DNA of 64,000 bases. Source: Pseudosulfitobacter pseudonitzschiae. GTDB taxonomy: Bacteria; Pseudomonadota; Alphaproteobacteria; Rhodobacterales; Rhodobacteraceae. Shown piece by piece: positions 25,781 to 35,296 of the stretch. The notes below the pieces were generated by a model, which worked only from the letters and a program-made list of their open reading frames with translations, was not told the origin of the DNA and searched no databases. The translations under genes and the position numbers were made by a program. Numbering within the stretch: position 1 is the stretch's first letter; each line of letters opens with the position of its first letter. The stretch spans positions 558,001 through 622,000 of the forward strand of contig NZ_FQVP01000001.1 of assembly GCF_900129395.1 (NCBI RefSeq). Direction: 5' to 3'.

Positions 25781-27103
25781 TTAACTTCGCGGTTTGCGTG
25801 CCGAGGCCATCCGGTCGCGCAGGGCGGTCAGTTGGGCCAGCATAGGACGCAGGGTATTCTGGTGATCCGGGGCGATCTGCGTGGCACGGGCCAGGGCCGC
25901 CAGCAGGCCGGGCGTGGTTTCGATCTGGTCCTCGGCGGGAGGATCGGGGGCATCGACGACGCGCGGTTTTGGCGTGGGGGCAGGGGCCGGTTCAGAGGGT
26001 GCCGCATCGGGGTCGGATGCCATTTTCGACGTGCTGAGAAAGGCCGGTACGGCGCTTTCGGCCGGTTTGTCCGGTTCGGATGCGGTCGCAGGTGTGGGAT
26101 CTGCGGGCGTCTCTTCCGCCTTTGCCGTTTCGGGGGCGTTGTCTGTCGGAGTGACGGCGGAGCTTTGGTCGTGCTGATCGGCGGTTGCACTCTCGTTCGG
26201 CTCGGCGGATGCGTCGACGGGGGGAGCGTCATCCTGTGCGACAGCGGGATGATCCTGCGGAGCCGGAGCGACGTCGGTTTCTGGCGCGGATTCTTCCGGC
26301 GCGGGCTGCGGATCGTAGGCGGGTGTGTCGTGCGCGGGTGTGTGGTCCGATTCGTTTTCCGCCACCGAATCAAAGCTTTGGCCGGGTTCGACGGTGGCTT
26401 CGACAGCCTCTTCGATCCCCTCAGGTTCCTGCGATGGGTCTTGCGTCTGTGCGATTTCGTCCGGTGTCACGGGCGGTGGGGCTGCGGTCAGCGGCTCGGG
26501 GGCTGTGTCCGACGGCTGTTCGTCGGCATCAGCCGCGGGCGCATCAGCCGCGGGCGTATCAGCTGCGGGTGGCTCCGCGATTTCTTCCGGCTCTGCGTCC
26601 GGCGTTTCATCATCTTGTACCTCGACGGCCGCGTCCGGTGGCATGGGCGGAGGCGCGGCGGCAGGTGGTTCGGGGATGTCTGCAGCAGGGGCCGCAACAG
26701 GCTCGGGCGTTGTGGGAAATTCGACCACCTCGCCGACCATCGGTTCAGGCTCGGGCGGGGGCGGATCGGAAAAGGGGGCGGCGGGGCGTTCTGGCGTGGC
26801 GGCCTCGAGCGCCTCCATTACATCGTCATCCAAAGGCCGCGACAGGTCGGACACATAGGCCATACCCTGTTCGCGCAAGATCTTCTGAACGCCTTTGATC
26901 GTCAGCCCGTCGTCGTGCAGCAGCTTGCGGATGCCGCCCAGCAGCAGCATGTCGGCCGGGCGGTAATAGCGACGCCCGCCTGCGCGTTTGACCGGTTTGA
27001 CCTGTGAAAACTTGCTTTCCCAGAATCGCAGCACGTGCGCCTGTACGCCCAGCCAATCGGCCACTTCCGAAATTGTGCGGAACGCATCAGGCGACTTGGA
27101 CAT
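25781..27103 (-). CDS. MerR-family regulator with long acidic tail
   Basis: Protein of 440 residues. Residues 1-85 form a MerR helix-turn-helix ([21 protein letters not shown] then [20 protein letters not shown]). The middle (~95-380) is a low-complexity Pro/Ala/Glu/Asp region, and the last ~45 residues are a conserved-looking helix ([20 protein letters not shown]). The effector-binding domain of ordinary MerR proteins is absent. It follows ihfA after four bases in the fabH-ihfA-merR order. The low-complexity part includes 15-bp tandem repeats. Confidence 0.88.
   Translation of the reverse strand: MSKSPDAFRTISEVADWLGVQAHVLRFWESKFSQVKPVKRAGGRRYYRPADMLLLGGIRKLLHDDGLTIKGVQKILREQGMAYVSDLSRPLDDDVMEALEAATPERPAAPFSDPPPPEPEPMVGEVVEFPTTPEPVAAPAADIPEPPAAAPPPMPPDAAVEVQDDETPDAEPEEIAEPPAADTPAADAPAADADEQPSDTAPEPLTAAPPPVTPDEIAQTQDPSQEPEGIEEAVEATVEPGQSFDSVAENESDHTPAHDTPAYDPQPAPEESAPETDVAPAPQDHPAVAQDDAPPVDASAEPNESATADQHDQSSAVTPTDNAPETAKAEETPADPTPATASEPDKPAESAVPAFLSTSKMASDPDAAPSEPAPAPTPKPRVVDAPDPPAEDQIETTPGLLAALARATQIAPDHQNTLRPMLAQLTALRDRMASARKPRS
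26526..26570 (-). repeat. three-copy 15-bp tandem repeat in merR coding region
   Basis: Units at 26526-26540 and 26541-26555 are identical (GCATCAGCCGCGGGC on the plus strand), and 26556-26570 is a three-mismatch copy. The reading frame stays open and encodes PAAD-type pentapeptides, so the tail length can vary by multiples of five residues. Confidence 0.8.
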
Positions 27104-27107
27104 GAAT

Positions 27108-27410
27108 TCAGGACTTGTTGCCGGAGGCGACGCGGTCTTTCATCAGGTGCGACGGGCGGAAGGTCAGAACGCGGCGGGGGTTGATCGGAACCTCTTCGCC
27201 GGTTTTGGGGTTGCGGCCCACGCGCGCCGATTTGCTGCGCACGGAAAAGGTGCCGAAGGACGAGATTTTCACCTGTTCGCCATTCACCAGCGCGTCGGAC
27301 ATATGCTCCAGAACGCTTTCTACCAATTGGGCGCTTTCATTCCGAGAAAGACCCACCTCGCGGAAAACGGCCTCGCTCAGGTCCATCCGCGTCAATGTCT
27401 TGTCAGCCAT
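27108..27410 (-). CDS. ihfA: integration host factor subunit alpha
   Basis: Protein of 100 residues ([20 protein letters not shown]). It bends DNA as a heterodimer with IhfB. The HU/IHF signature [20 protein letters not shown] and the [15 protein letters not shown] arm are present. Start ATG 27410 is preferred over an upstream in-frame ATG, because [11 protein letters not shown] is the usual beginning. The gene follows fabH at 109 bases, and only four bases separate it from merR. Confidence 0.95.
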   Translation of the reverse strand: MADKTLTRMDLSEAVFREVGLSRNESAQLVESVLEHMSDALVNGEQVKISSFGTFSVRSKSARVGRNPKTGEEVPINPRRVLTFRPSHLMKDRVASGNKS

Positions 27411-27519
27411 GTCGTCCCCCATGTTTTGACCAACAATAGGGGTGCGGGAATTTACGAGTCAATATCAATGACCTGATCCGCCGGAGTCTCAGGCGGATAA
27501 TTGCAAGGATTCGAGGCGT

Positions 27520-28491
27520 TTACCAGCGCAGGACCACGGCACCCCATGCCAGACCGCCGCCGATGGCCTCGGTGACCAGAAGATCGCCCTGCTTGATCTG
27601 GCCGCGTTGCTTGCCCACGGAGAGGGCCAGCGGGATCGACGCGGCAGAGGTATTGCCATGATCCTGAACAGTGACGACCACGCGGTCCATCGAGATGTTC
27701 ATTTTCTTGGCGGTGCCCTGAATGATGCGGATGTTGGCCTGGTGGGGCACGATCCAGTCGACATCTTCGGCGGTCACACCGGCGCGGTCCATCGCGGTTT
27801 GCGCGGTGGCGGCCAGTTTCTCGACAGCGTGGCGGAACACCTGGTTGCCCTGCATCCGCAGGTAACCGGTGGTGCCGGTGCTGGAGCCGCCATCGACGTA
27901 GAGCAGATCCTTGTGACGTCCGTCCGAGTTCAGGTCGGTTGCCAGGATGCCACGGTCGGCAGGGGTGCCTGTCCCTTCTTGCGCTTCCAGCAGCAGCGCG
28001 CCCGCACCGTCGCCGAACAGCACACAGGTGCCGCGGTCGGTCCAGTCCATGATGCGGCTGAAGGTTTCCGAGCCGATGACCAGCACACGCTTGGCCTGAC
28101 CCGAGGCGATCAGCGCGTTGGCGTTGGCCAGCGCATAGACGAAACCGGCGCAGACCGCCTGGACGTCAAAGGCAAAGCCGGTCGTCATGCCCAGACCGGC
28201 CTGCACCATCGTGGCGCTGGACGGAAAGGTCAGGTCAGCGGTCGATGTGGCGACGATGATGGCGTCCACGTCCTGCGCTGTGCGACCTGCATCGGCCAGG
28301 GCGGCCGTTGCTGCGGCCACGGCCATCGACGATGTGCTGTCGCCTTCGCCCGCGAAATGGCGGTTCTCGATGCCGGAGCGTGCGCGAATCCATTCGTCAG
28401 AGGTGTCCAGCGTCTTTTCGAATTCGGCGTTCGGCACGACCCGTTCGGGCAAATAGTGGCCGACACCTGTGACCACGGCTCTGAGAGTCAT
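27520..28491 (-). CDS. fabH: beta-ketoacyl-ACP synthase III
   Basis: Protein of 323 residues that starts fatty-acid synthesis by condensing acetyl-CoA with malonyl-ACP. The Cys-His-Asn triad is visible: Cys in VQAVCAGFVYAL, His in WIVPHQANIRIIQG, Asn in VQDHGNTSAASIPLAL. The N terminus MTLRAVVTGVGHYLPERVV is typical. Its start overlaps the plsX stop by ATGA, so the two enzymes are coupled. Confidence 0.97.
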   Translation of the reverse strand: MTLRAVVTGVGHYLPERVVPNAEFEKTLDTSDEWIRARSGIENRHFAGEGDSTSSMAVAAATAALADAGRTAQDVDAIIVATSTADLTFPSSATMVQAGLGMTTGFAFDVQAVCAGFVYALANANALIASGQAKRVLVIGSETFSRIMDWTDRGTCVLFGDGAGALLLEAQEGTGTPADRGILATDLNSDGRHKDLLYVDGGSSTGTTGYLRMQGNQVFRHAVEKLAATAQTAMDRAGVTAEDVDWIVPHQANIRIIQGTAKKMNISMDRVVVTVQDHGNTSAASIPLALSVGKQRGQIKQGDLLVTEAIGGGLAWGAVVLRW

Positions 28492-29579
28492 GCGCTGTTT
28501 CCTTCTGTATTCTCTTCGTCTTGCGGCAGAACCGCTGCCACGCGCGCGGCCAGCTTGCTGTTGAAGCCCGACTGCGACAGTTGCGCGGCCAGCGTGATCG
28601 CGGCGGCCACGCCCAAAGCATCGGCGGACCCGTGGGATTTTACAACCGTGCCATTCAGGCCCAGGAAAACACCGCCATTTTTGCCACGCGGGTCGATCCG
28701 CTTTTGCAGGCGGCGCAGCGATGTCAGCGCCAAAAGCGAGGCGATGCGCGACAGGATCGTGTATTTGAACGCTTCTTTCAGCAGGTCGCCGATCAGCTTG
28801 GCGGTGCCTTCGCCCGTTTTGATCGCCACGTTGCCGGTAAAGCCGTCGGTCACGATCACATCGGCGATGTCGCCCTGGATGTCGCCACCTTCGACGAACC
28901 CAACATAGTCGAAATCGGCATTGCCCTGATAGTCGCGGATCAGTTCGTTCGCGTCTTTCAGTTCCTGACGGCCCTTGTGGTCTTCGGTGCCGACGTTCAG
29001 CAGGCCGACGCGGGGGCGGGGCAGGTTCATGCCGTTGCGCGCATAGGATGCGCCCATCAGTGCATAGCGCAGAAGGTCATCGGCATCGGCGCGGATATCG
29101 GCGCCAACGTCCAGCATCACATTGAACCCCTGCGGATTGCGCGAGGGCCACAGCACCGCAATCGCGGGCCGATTCACGCCGGGCAGCTTGCGCAGCCGGA
29201 TCATCGACAGCGCCATCAGCGCGCCGGTGTTGCCACAGCTGACCGCCACATCCGCCTTGCCGTCGCGCACCGATTCGATGGCCGACCACATGGACGTATC
29301 CTTGCCGTGGCGCACGACCTGGCTGGGCTTGTCGTCCATCGTCACAACGCCGGTGGCATCGATGATGGTACAGCGACCTTCCAGGTTGCGGCGTTTGGCG
29401 ACGAGGTCGGTCAGGGTCGCAACGGGTCCATGCAGGATGAACTGTGTCTTGCGGTCCTTCTTGGCGAACAGACTAAGCCCGGCAACAACGGCTGCCGGGC
29501 CCTGATCGCCACCCATGGCGTCAACAGACAGAATGGTGGACTTGGCCGCGAAGCTTTTCTGGTCTTTGGAGACCGTCAT
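28488..29579 (-). CDS. plsX: phosphate acyltransferase PlsX
   Basis: Protein of 363 residues that converts acyl-ACP to acyl-phosphate, the first step to phosphatidic acid. It has the conserved ILSVDAMGGDQGPAAVVAGL start, VSCGNTGALMALSMIRL, and VVTDGFTGNVAIKTGEGTAK regions. It lies between rpmF (27 bases upstream) and fabH (overlap), matching the order known from many proteobacteria. Confidence 0.97.
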   Translation of the reverse strand: MTVSKDQKSFAAKSTILSVDAMGGDQGPAAVVAGLSLFAKKDRKTQFILHGPVATLTDLVAKRRNLEGRCTIIDATGVVTMDDKPSQVVRHGKDTSMWSAIESVRDGKADVAVSCGNTGALMALSMIRLRKLPGVNRPAIAVLWPSRNPQGFNVMLDVGADIRADADDLLRYALMGASYARNGMNLPRPRVGLLNVGTEDHKGRQELKDANELIRDYQGNADFDYVGFVEGGDIQGDIADVIVTDGFTGNVAIKTGEGTAKLIGDLLKEAFKYTILSRIASLLALTSLRRLQKRIDPRGKNGGVFLGLNGTVVKSHGSADALGVAAAITLAAQLSQSGFNSKLAARVAAVLPQDEENTEGNSA

Positions 29580-29606
29580 AATGCGTGCCTGTCCTGTATA
29601 TCTGAC

Positions 29607-29813
29607 TTAGGCTGCGTCTTCGTCCAGATCGATGTCATCGGTCAGCGCGACGATTTCCTGATCGTCATAGTGACCGCAGGACGCGCAAATGTGGTGCGGG
29701 CGTTTCAGCTCGCCACAGTTGGGGCATTCGTTGGGGTTCGCTGCCGTCAGCGAATCGTGGGCGCGGCGGTTGTTGCGACGCGATTTCGATACTTTGTTCT
29801 GTTGAACAGCCAT
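29607..29813 (-). CDS. rpmF: 50S ribosomal protein L32
   Basis: Protein of 68 residues: [20 protein letters not shown] at the N terminus, then the zinc-ribbon cysteines in [20 protein letters not shown]. The acidic tail is as in alphaproteobacterial L32. It lies between the DUF177 gene and plsX. The leader is 199 bases long and contains a small hairpin (CCCTGC/GCAGGG at 29839-29855). Confidence 0.97.
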   Translation of the reverse strand: MAVQQNKVSKSRRNNRRAHDSLTAANPNECPNCGELKRPHHICASCGHYDDQEIVALTDDIDLDEDAA

Positions 29814-29893
29814 GTGCTCGGCCTTTTTGTCTGTGCGGCCCTGCGCAGTGCAGGGGGTGTCGGTTACGTTGGTGCATGCAGCGTTTGGCAGCG

Positions 29894-29921
29894 TTTAGAA
29901 TGCGACGCTTGTCATGTCCAA
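29894..29921 (-). promoter_or_regulatory. candidate promoter of rpmF-plsX-fabH
   Basis: On the minus strand, TTGGAC (29916-29921) and TCTAAA (29894-29899) are spaced by 16 bases, about 80 bases before the rpmF start. This is a reasonable sigma-70-like match located in the gap between DUF177 and rpmF. Identified by eye only. Confidence 0.4.
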
Positions 29922-30012
29922 CCCTAAATTCCAAGAGGGCGGCAAAATACTGTGAATTCACCCGTGCGCAAGCCGATTCTTTACCGGTTCCATTGCACGG
30001 TTCTCAGTGGCC

Positions 30013-30567
30013 TTATTCAGTGTCGTCGTCAAGCTGACCGCGCAGGGCTGCCAGACCCGCAAAGGGGCGTGCGTCTTCGTCGGTCATCGGCTTCAGGCCG
30101 TCCTCGGTGAACACGGTCTGTTCCAGTTCCGCATCAGGCACGCGCGGGTAAAGCGGCAGGTTCAGGCTCAGCGCCTCGACCATGACCGCGGCGGGGTCGA
30201 TCCATGCGCCCAGCGGCTCGGTGCGGTCGTCTTCGTCCATCTCGACTTCGACTTCGCCGTCGGGTGTGGTGAAGCTGTGCTGGAAAATACGCTCGACCGG
30301 GGCATCGATGCGGGTGGTGACGGGGTCAAGCGTGACGACGCAAGGCTGGACCACGGTCGCGCCAAGCTTGCCGGTCAGCTTCCAGTCGGCGCGGCCCATC
30401 GCCTCGATCTGGCCCTCAAAGCGCAGTTTGCGGAGCCCGGCCAGGCCCAGTTCGGCGGCAATCTCCTGCATCTGCTGTGCATTGGGCAACAGCGCAAAAG
30501 GCTTGGGCGCGTTCTGCGGCAGGCTGGACACGCGCAAGGCGGTCGGGGATGGTGGTGTCGCGGACAT
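30013..30567 (-). CDS. DUF177 (YceD) protein, rRNA/L32-linked
   Basis: Protein of 184 residues (MSATPPSPTALRVSSLPQNA). It contains the DUF177 region KLTGKLGATVVQPCVVTLDP, with the single cysteine, and a conserved acidic segment ending WIDPAAVMVEALSLNLPLYP, which precedes PVCxxxC in other versions. YceD proteins precede rpmF in most bacteria and have been linked to 23S rRNA maturation. The start is ATG 30567; an open upstream extension has no support. It is divergent from bamE. Confidence 0.9.
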   Translation of the reverse strand: MSATPPSPTALRVSSLPQNAPKPFALLPNAQQMQEIAAELGLAGLRKLRFEGQIEAMGRADWKLTGKLGATVVQPCVVTLDPVTTRIDAPVERIFQHSFTTPDGEVEVEMDEDDRTEPLGAWIDPAAVMVEALSLNLPLYPRVPDAELEQTVFTEDGLKPMTDEDARPFAGLAALRGQLDDDTE

Positions 30568-30659
30568 ACGATGAAGTCGCTTTCGTTTCTTGAACCGGAG
30601 GCATTCATTTAGTAAGCCTGACGCAAAGCCGCAACCACAAGGCCACAGAAGGGCAGACA

Positions 30660-31112
30660 ATGGGAACACGTTCCATCATTCGCATCACGGGCATTGGCCT
30701 GTTGTGCCTGACCTTGGGGGCCTGCGCGCCAAGCTACCGCAATCACGGCTATATGCCGCCCGAGGACGAATTGAACCAGATCGTTGTCGGCGTCGACACC
30801 CGTGCCAGCGTCGAGGAAACCGTCGGACCTCCGGGGGCCAGCGGTGTCGTGAACGGCGGCGGGTATTATTACGTGCGCAGCCGCATGCGGACCTTCGCCT
30901 TCCGCGCGCCTGACGAGATTGACCGCCAGGTGCTGGCGATCAGCTTTGACAGCGCGGGCGTGGTCAGCAACATCGAAACCTTTGGCCTTGAAAAAGGTCA
31001 GGTCGTGCCGCTGACGCGCCGTGTCAGCGACAGCGCCGTCAGCAACAAGACATTCCTGCGGCAGCTGCTGGGCAATATCGGGCGCATTGGCCCGTCCGGA
31101 TTGGGCGGCTGA
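30660..31112 (+). CDS. bamE: outer-membrane assembly lipoprotein BamE
   Basis: Protein of 150 residues. The signal MGTRSIIRITGIGLLCLTLG is followed by the lipobox cysteine (GAC, residue 22), so it is an outer-membrane lipoprotein of the BAM complex that inserts beta-barrels. The SmpA/OmlA core is seen in NQIVVGVDTRASVEETVGPP and in GGGYYYVRSRMRTFAFR. It is divergent from the DUF177 gene by 92 bases and precedes the OlsB-like gene by 35. Confidence 0.92.
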   Translation: MGTRSIIRITGIGLLCLTLGACAPSYRNHGYMPPEDELNQIVVGVDTRASVEETVGPPGASGVVNGGGYYYVRSRMRTFAFRAPDEIDRQVLAISFDSAGVVSNIETFGLEKGQVVPLTRRVSDSAVSNKTFLRQLLGNIGRIGPSGLGG

Positions 31113-31147
31113 CCCGTGGCAGGCCGCCACGACAGGTGGAGGCTTGC

Positions 31148-31870
31148 ATGATTTCATTGCAACGGGGCCGTTATTCCGCCAGCGCCGCAACCGGACCCGA
31201 GCCGGTTGCGCAGGCCCAGGCACTGCGCGCGCTGTGCTTTGGCAAGGATGCGGATGCAGACGACTTTGACGCGCTGTGCACCCATATCCTGATCCATGCG
31301 GTCGACACCGGCCAGTTGGTCGCCTGTTTTCGCATGTTGCCGCTGACGGGTTCGGAGATATCGCGCAGCTATTCGGCGCAGTATTACGAGCTGAGCGGGC
31401 TTGCGTCTTTCGAGGGCAAGATGGTCGAGATGGGGCGATTTTGCGTGCATCCCGATTGCCATGATCCCGACATCCTGCGCGTGGCCTGGGGCGCGATGAC
31501 AGCCTATGTGGACCGCGAAGGCGTCGAGATGCTGTTTGGCTGTTCGTCCTTTGCGGGCACTGAAACGGCCGAGTACCTGGATGCCTTTGCCGTGCTCAAA
31601 GCCCGCCATCTGGCCCCGAAACGCTGGTTGCCGCAAATCAAGGCGCCGGATGTGTTCCGCTTTGCCGCCAAGCTGCGGCGCAAGCCGGACCTGAAAAAGG
31701 CGATGCTGCGGATGCCGCCTTTGTTGAAGACTTATCTGTTGATGGGCGGCTGGGTCAGCGATCACGCGGTGGTGGACCGGCAGATGAACACGCTGCATGT
31801 GTTCACCGGCGTTGAGATCGGGGCGATTCCCCCCGCGCGCAAGAAACTGCTGCGGGCGGTGGCGGGGTAG
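31148..31870 (+). CDS. OlsB-like GNAT N-acyltransferase
   Basis: Protein of 240 residues. It belongs to the acyl-ACP-dependent N-acyltransferases that make lyso-ornithine lipid (OlsB) or, in roseobacters, a glutamine-lipid homologue (GlsB). Key text: ALCFGKDADADDFDALCTH near residue 30 and the family FEGKMVEMGRFCVHPDCHDP, then GCSSFAGTETAEYLDAFAVL. The C-terminal half has LPQIKAPDVFRFAAKLRRKP and VDRQMNTLHVFTGVEIGAIP. Start ATG 31148 has GGTGGAGG before it. No olsA gene follows, unlike many OlsB loci, so the amino acid cannot be decided from sequence here. Confidence 0.85.
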   Translation: MISLQRGRYSASAATGPEPVAQAQALRALCFGKDADADDFDALCTHILIHAVDTGQLVACFRMLPLTGSEISRSYSAQYYELSGLASFEGKMVEMGRFCVHPDCHDPDILRVAWGAMTAYVDREGVEMLFGCSSFAGTETAEYLDAFAVLKARHLAPKRWLPQIKAPDVFRFAAKLRRKPDLKKAMLRMPPLLKTYLLMGGWVSDHAVVDRQMNTLHVFTGVEIGAIPPARKKLLRAVAG

Positions 31871-31944
31871 GACGGGCCTACGAAATACAAGGCTGAGGGG
31901 CCAGACCCCAGTTTGATAAGTCCGAGGGGCCAGTCCCTCGGGCT

Positions 31945-31971
31945 CCCCGGAGTTTATCTGGCAAGATGAAG
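31945..31971. repeat. gene-end repeat, family 2 copy A
   Basis: The sequence CCCCGGAGTTTATCTGGCAA and seven more bases (ending GATGAAG) matches the copy at 51494-51520 at 24 of 27 positions. It follows GC-rich stems (CCGAGGG...CCCTCGG) after the OlsB-like gene, and sits about 75 bases before ABC-F. Confidence 0.6.
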
Positions 31972-32046
31972 GGGCGAGAGCAGTTATTTTGTGTGCCATG
32001 CGCGCTGCCCGTTGACCGCGACACGGGCTGCACATAGATGGCTGCC

Positions 32047-33864
32047 ATGGCACGTATACCCCTTTTGCAACTGAATGAAATTTCTCTGACCTTCGGAGGC
32101 GATCCGGTGTTCGAGAACCTGTCGATGATCGTCCAGCCGGGCGACCGTCTGGCGCTGGTCGGGCGCAACGGCTCGGGCAAGTCGACCTTGATGAAGGTTG
32201 CCGGCGGTCTGGTCGAGCCCGACAAGGGTGAGGTCATCGCAGGACCTGGCGTGACGGTTGGCTATATGGAGCAGGACCCGGACCTGTCGGGCTATGCCAC
32301 ATTGGGCGATTTCGCATCTGCCACGTTGCACGAGGGCGAGTTGTACAAGGTGGAACGCGCAGGCGAGGGGTTGAAGTTTGACCCGGCACGCGCGGTCGAA
32401 ACCGCATCGGGCGGGGAACGCCGGCGCGCGGCGCTGGCACGGTTGATGGCGGAAGAGCCGGAGCTGATGCTGCTGGACGAGCCAACCAACCACCTGGACA
32501 TCGAGGCGATCGGCTGGCTGGAAAACGAGCTGAAGCAGACCCGTGCCGGGTTCATGATCATCAGCCACGACCGTGCGTTCCTGCGTGCGTTGACACGGGC
32601 GACGATGTGGATTGACCGCGGCGTTGTGCGCCGTCAGGAGAAGGGCTTTGAGCACTTCGAGGAATGGCGCGACAAGGTCTGGGAAGACGAGGACATGCAG
32701 CGCCACAAGCTGAACCGCAAGATCAAGGCCGAGGCCCGTTGGGCGGTCGAAGGCATCAGCGCGCGGCGCAAGCGCAACCAGGGCCGCGTGCGTGCCCTGG
32801 GCGAATTGCGCGCCGAGCGGGCGTCGCAGATCAACCGGCAGGGTGCCGCCGCGATGGCGCTGGATGCGGGCACCAAATCGGGCCGCAAGGTGATCGAAGC
32901 GGAAGGCATTACAAAGGTTTACGGGGACAAGGTGATCCTGAATCCCTTTGACATCACCGTCATGCGTGGCGACCGGATTGCGCTGGTCGGCCCCAACGGC
33001 GTGGGCAAAACCACGCTGTTGAACATGATGATCGGCAAGGAAACACCGGACAGCGGCACGATCAAGCTGGGCACCAATCTGGAGATCGCGCTGTTCGATC
33101 AGGCGCGCGCGCAACTGGACCCGGATATGAGCCTTTGGGATTCGCTGACCGGCGACCCCGACATGCGCGTCAGCGGCAAGGCCGATCAGGTCATGGTGCG
33201 CGGTGCGCCGAAACACGTAATCGGCTATCTCAAGGAATTCCTGTTCGACGAAGCACAGGCGCGCGCGCCGGTCCGCTCGTTGTCGGGTGGGGAAAAGGCG
33301 CGGCTGCTGCTGGCCAAGATCATGGCCAAGCCCAGCAACATGCTGGTGCTGGACGAACCGACCAACGATCTGGACGTGGAAACGCTGGACCTGTTGCAGG
33401 ATTTGCTGGGCCAATACGATGGCACCGTGCTGTTGGTCAGCCACGACCGCGACTTTCTGGACCGCGTGGCGGTGACCACCATCGCGCTGGAAGGCAAGGG
33501 CAAGGCAACCGTCTATGCGGGCGGCTGGTCGGATTACATGGCGCAGCGCGATCAGGATGATTTCGCAGGCAGCGTGGTGAAATCCAAGCAGACGGTCGCG
33601 CGCGAGACGGCCGCGGCGGCCGCGCCTGCCAAGGCGTCGGGTCTGAGTTTCACCGAAAAACACCGGCTTGAGGCATTGCCCAAGGAAATCGCGCGGCTTG
33701 AGGCCGAGATTGCCAAGCTGGAAGAGCTGATGAGCGACCCCGAGCTGTTCACCCGCGAGCCGGTCAAGTTCCAGAAGGCCACCGAGGCCTTGGTTGCGCG
33801 GCACGAAAAGCTGCAGGAAGCCGAGGAAGAGTGGCTTTTGCTGGAAGAAAAAGCGGACGCTTAA
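32047..33864 (+). CDS. ABC-F ATPase (Uup/EttA-type)
   Basis: Protein of 605 residues with two ATPase domains and no membrane spans, so a translation factor rather than a transporter. Walker A sites: [15 protein letters not shown] near residue 40 and [13 protein letters not shown] near 310. Signatures are [13 protein letters not shown] and [13 protein letters not shown], and both Walker B sites read [10 protein letters not shown] and [10 protein letters not shown]. The interdomain linker (residues ~200-280) is basic and helical. The C-terminal coiled coil after residue 530 ([14 protein letters not shown]) resembles Uup. ATG 32047 is preferred; ATG 32038 is also in frame. The stop shares TTAA with the convergent acetyltransferase. 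Confidence 0.92.
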   Translation: MARIPLLQLNEISLTFGGDPVFENLSMIVQPGDRLALVGRNGSGKSTLMKVAGGLVEPDKGEVIAGPGVTVGYMEQDPDLSGYATLGDFASATLHEGELYKVERAGEGLKFDPARAVETASGGERRRAALARLMAEEPELMLLDEPTNHLDIEAIGWLENELKQTRAGFMIISHDRAFLRALTRATMWIDRGVVRRQEKGFEHFEEWRDKVWEDEDMQRHKLNRKIKAEARWAVEGISARRKRNQGRVRALGELRAERASQINRQGAAAMALDAGTKSGRKVIEAEGITKVYGDKVILNPFDITVMRGDRIALVGPNGVGKTTLLNMMIGKETPDSGTIKLGTNLEIALFDQARAQLDPDMSLWDSLTGDPDMRVSGKADQVMVRGAPKHVIGYLKEFLFDEAQARAPVRSLSGGEKARLLLAKIMAKPSNMLVLDEPTNDLDVETLDLLQDLLGQYDGTVLLVSHDRDFLDRVAVTTIALEGKGKATVYAGGWSDYMAQRDQDDFAGSVVKSKQTVARETAAAAAPAKASGLSFTEKHRLEALPKEIARLEAEIAKLEELMSDPELFTREPVKFQKATEALVARHEKLQEAEEEWLLLEEKADA

Positions 33865-34406
33865 CGCGGTCTGGCCGGATTTCCGGTCACGACCGCACCC
33901 GGTGCCACGTCGCGGGTGACCACGCTGCCCGCGCCGACGATGGCGCCGTCGCCGATGGTGACACCGGGCAGGATCAGCGCCGCCGCACCGATCCAGACAT
34001 CTGAACCGATGGTGACGGGCAGGGCGCGTTCCAGCCCCTTGCGCCGTTGTTGCGGGTCGCGGTGGTGGTCGGCGCACAGGATCTGGGTCTTGGGTCCGAT
34101 CAGCGTGTGATCGCCGATTGTCACCTGCGCACTGTCCAGAATCACGCAGCCTGCGTTCAGATAGACAAAATTCCCCAGCCGCGTATTGCAGCCGTAGGCG
34201 CAATGAAATTGCCCTTCGATCATGCAATCCTGTCCGTGGTCGGCAAAGAGGCCGCGCAGCGGTGCGCTTAACCCGCGCCGTTCAATCGCAGGCAGCGCGT
34301 TGTGGGCATCACAAGCCTGCGCCGCGGTGTTGCGCAGGGATTCCAGTTCGGCATCAAGACAACTGTACCAGTCGCCGGCCGCCATTTTTTCGCGTTCTGT
34401 AAGCAT
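33861..34406 (-). CDS. sugar O-acetyltransferase, left-handed beta-helix (NodL/LacA type)
   Basis: Protein of 181 residues. The N-terminal helical segment [20 protein letters not shown] is typical of maltose/galactoside acetyltransferases, and the rest is hexapeptide repeats: [31 protein letters not shown], then [20 protein letters not shown] and [19 protein letters not shown]. The His in [12 protein letters not shown] is the conserved base. Length matches the family, so it is intact. Its acceptor is unknown. Confidence 0.92.
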   Translation of the reverse strand: MLTEREKMAAGDWYSCLDAELESLRNTAAQACDAHNALPAIERRGLSAPLRGLFADHGQDCMIEGQFHCAYGCNTRLGNFVYLNAGCVILDSAQVTIGDHTLIGPKTQILCADHHRDPQQRRKGLERALPVTIGSDVWIGAAALILPGVTIGDGAIVGAGSVVTRDVAPGAVVTGNPARPR

Positions 34407-34436
34407 CGGCGCATTTGAACGCTGCCCACGGACAGG

Positions 34437-35251
34437 TCAAGGGATCATCGCCTTGCGGTCCAGCCACGTCAGCCTGCGCAAGGGCCGCAACGGGGGCCAG
34501 TGCACCCACGTGCCGCCCAGGGGCACGACATCCGCGCCGGTGCCCAGTTTGAAACGGGCCAGACCGGCGTTCCGCTGGGTTTCAACCAGCCCGAGGTCCA
34601 GCCATTGGTGACCGTGGCCCGCGCACCAGCACATCGCGGTCCACATCAGCAGCGTGTGCGCCGATGCGGCGCGTCCGGCGGTCGTGGTGTGGCCGATGTG
34701 ATAGGTGGCAGTGGTGCCATGGCGCAGGATCAGCAGGGCGGCGACCGGATCGGCACCCTGAAACGCCTCGAACAGGATCGCGGCGCGCGCTGTTGTGCGG
34801 TGTCCGCCTGCAACAGCCAGTGGTCGCTGCGCCATGGCAGCGGATGATGCCGCACCTGTAGTCCAGCCTTTTCCCCATGTTTCAAACGGTTGCGCCATTT
34901 TTGATGCAGCTTGGCGCGCATCGCCGTGTTGTCGGGTTGCAGGGCCAGGAGCGCCTGGCGCGCGGGGCTGACCAGCGGCAACGCGCCCTGTTCCGACAGG
35001 TCATTGGGCCGCGCCGGCGACATCAACAGCGGCGCGCGGGTGATCTCGCGGGCCAGTGACAGCGTCAGGGCCGGATCGGAGAGCGTAGCCCGCGGCAGCA
35101 TCGCGACAGGCAGGCCCGCAACCTTGCGGCGCAGCATCAGCGTGCCGCAGGACAGGCGCATGGGACGTTGCCCGCAGGCCCGCAAGGCTGCCTCGAAAGC
35201 GGCGGATTGCATCAGGGGAGTGGGGCACAGGGGCGGAGCACAATCAAACAT
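34437..35251 (-). pseudogene. frameshifted FemAB/GNAT-like acyltransferase
   Basis: Two adjacent frames encode parts of one protein. The first (35251 down to about 34790) begins MFDCAPPLCPTPLMQSAAFE and contains KLHQKWRNRLKHGEKAGLQV, then HWLLQADTAQQRA before losing register. The second (about 34790 to 34437) continues ARAAILFEAFQGADPVAALL, LRHGTTATYHIGHTTTAGRA and LDLGLVETQRNAGLARFKLG. The join is at CAACAGCGCGCGCCG, where the reading register shifts by one base. From memory, relatives carry about 15-20 residues (RGYRxLPP-type) at this point, so a small deletion plus a frame loss is likely. A sequencing error would leave the missing residues unexplained. Confidence 0.7.
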
Positions 35252-35296
35252 GCCGCCATTAACCGGATGGAAACTTAACGCGGGATTAATGAGGTC

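Noticed and set aside
25832-27007. 391-residue plus-strand frame over the MerR tail
   Set aside because: It is the antisense of a low-complexity Pro/Ala/Glu coding tail and is rich in Gly/Arg/Cys; no domain.
31984-34227. 747-residue minus-strand frame over the ABC-F gene and part of the acetyltransferase
   Set aside because: It crosses well-supported genes on both strands and shows no domain; it is an antisense shadow.
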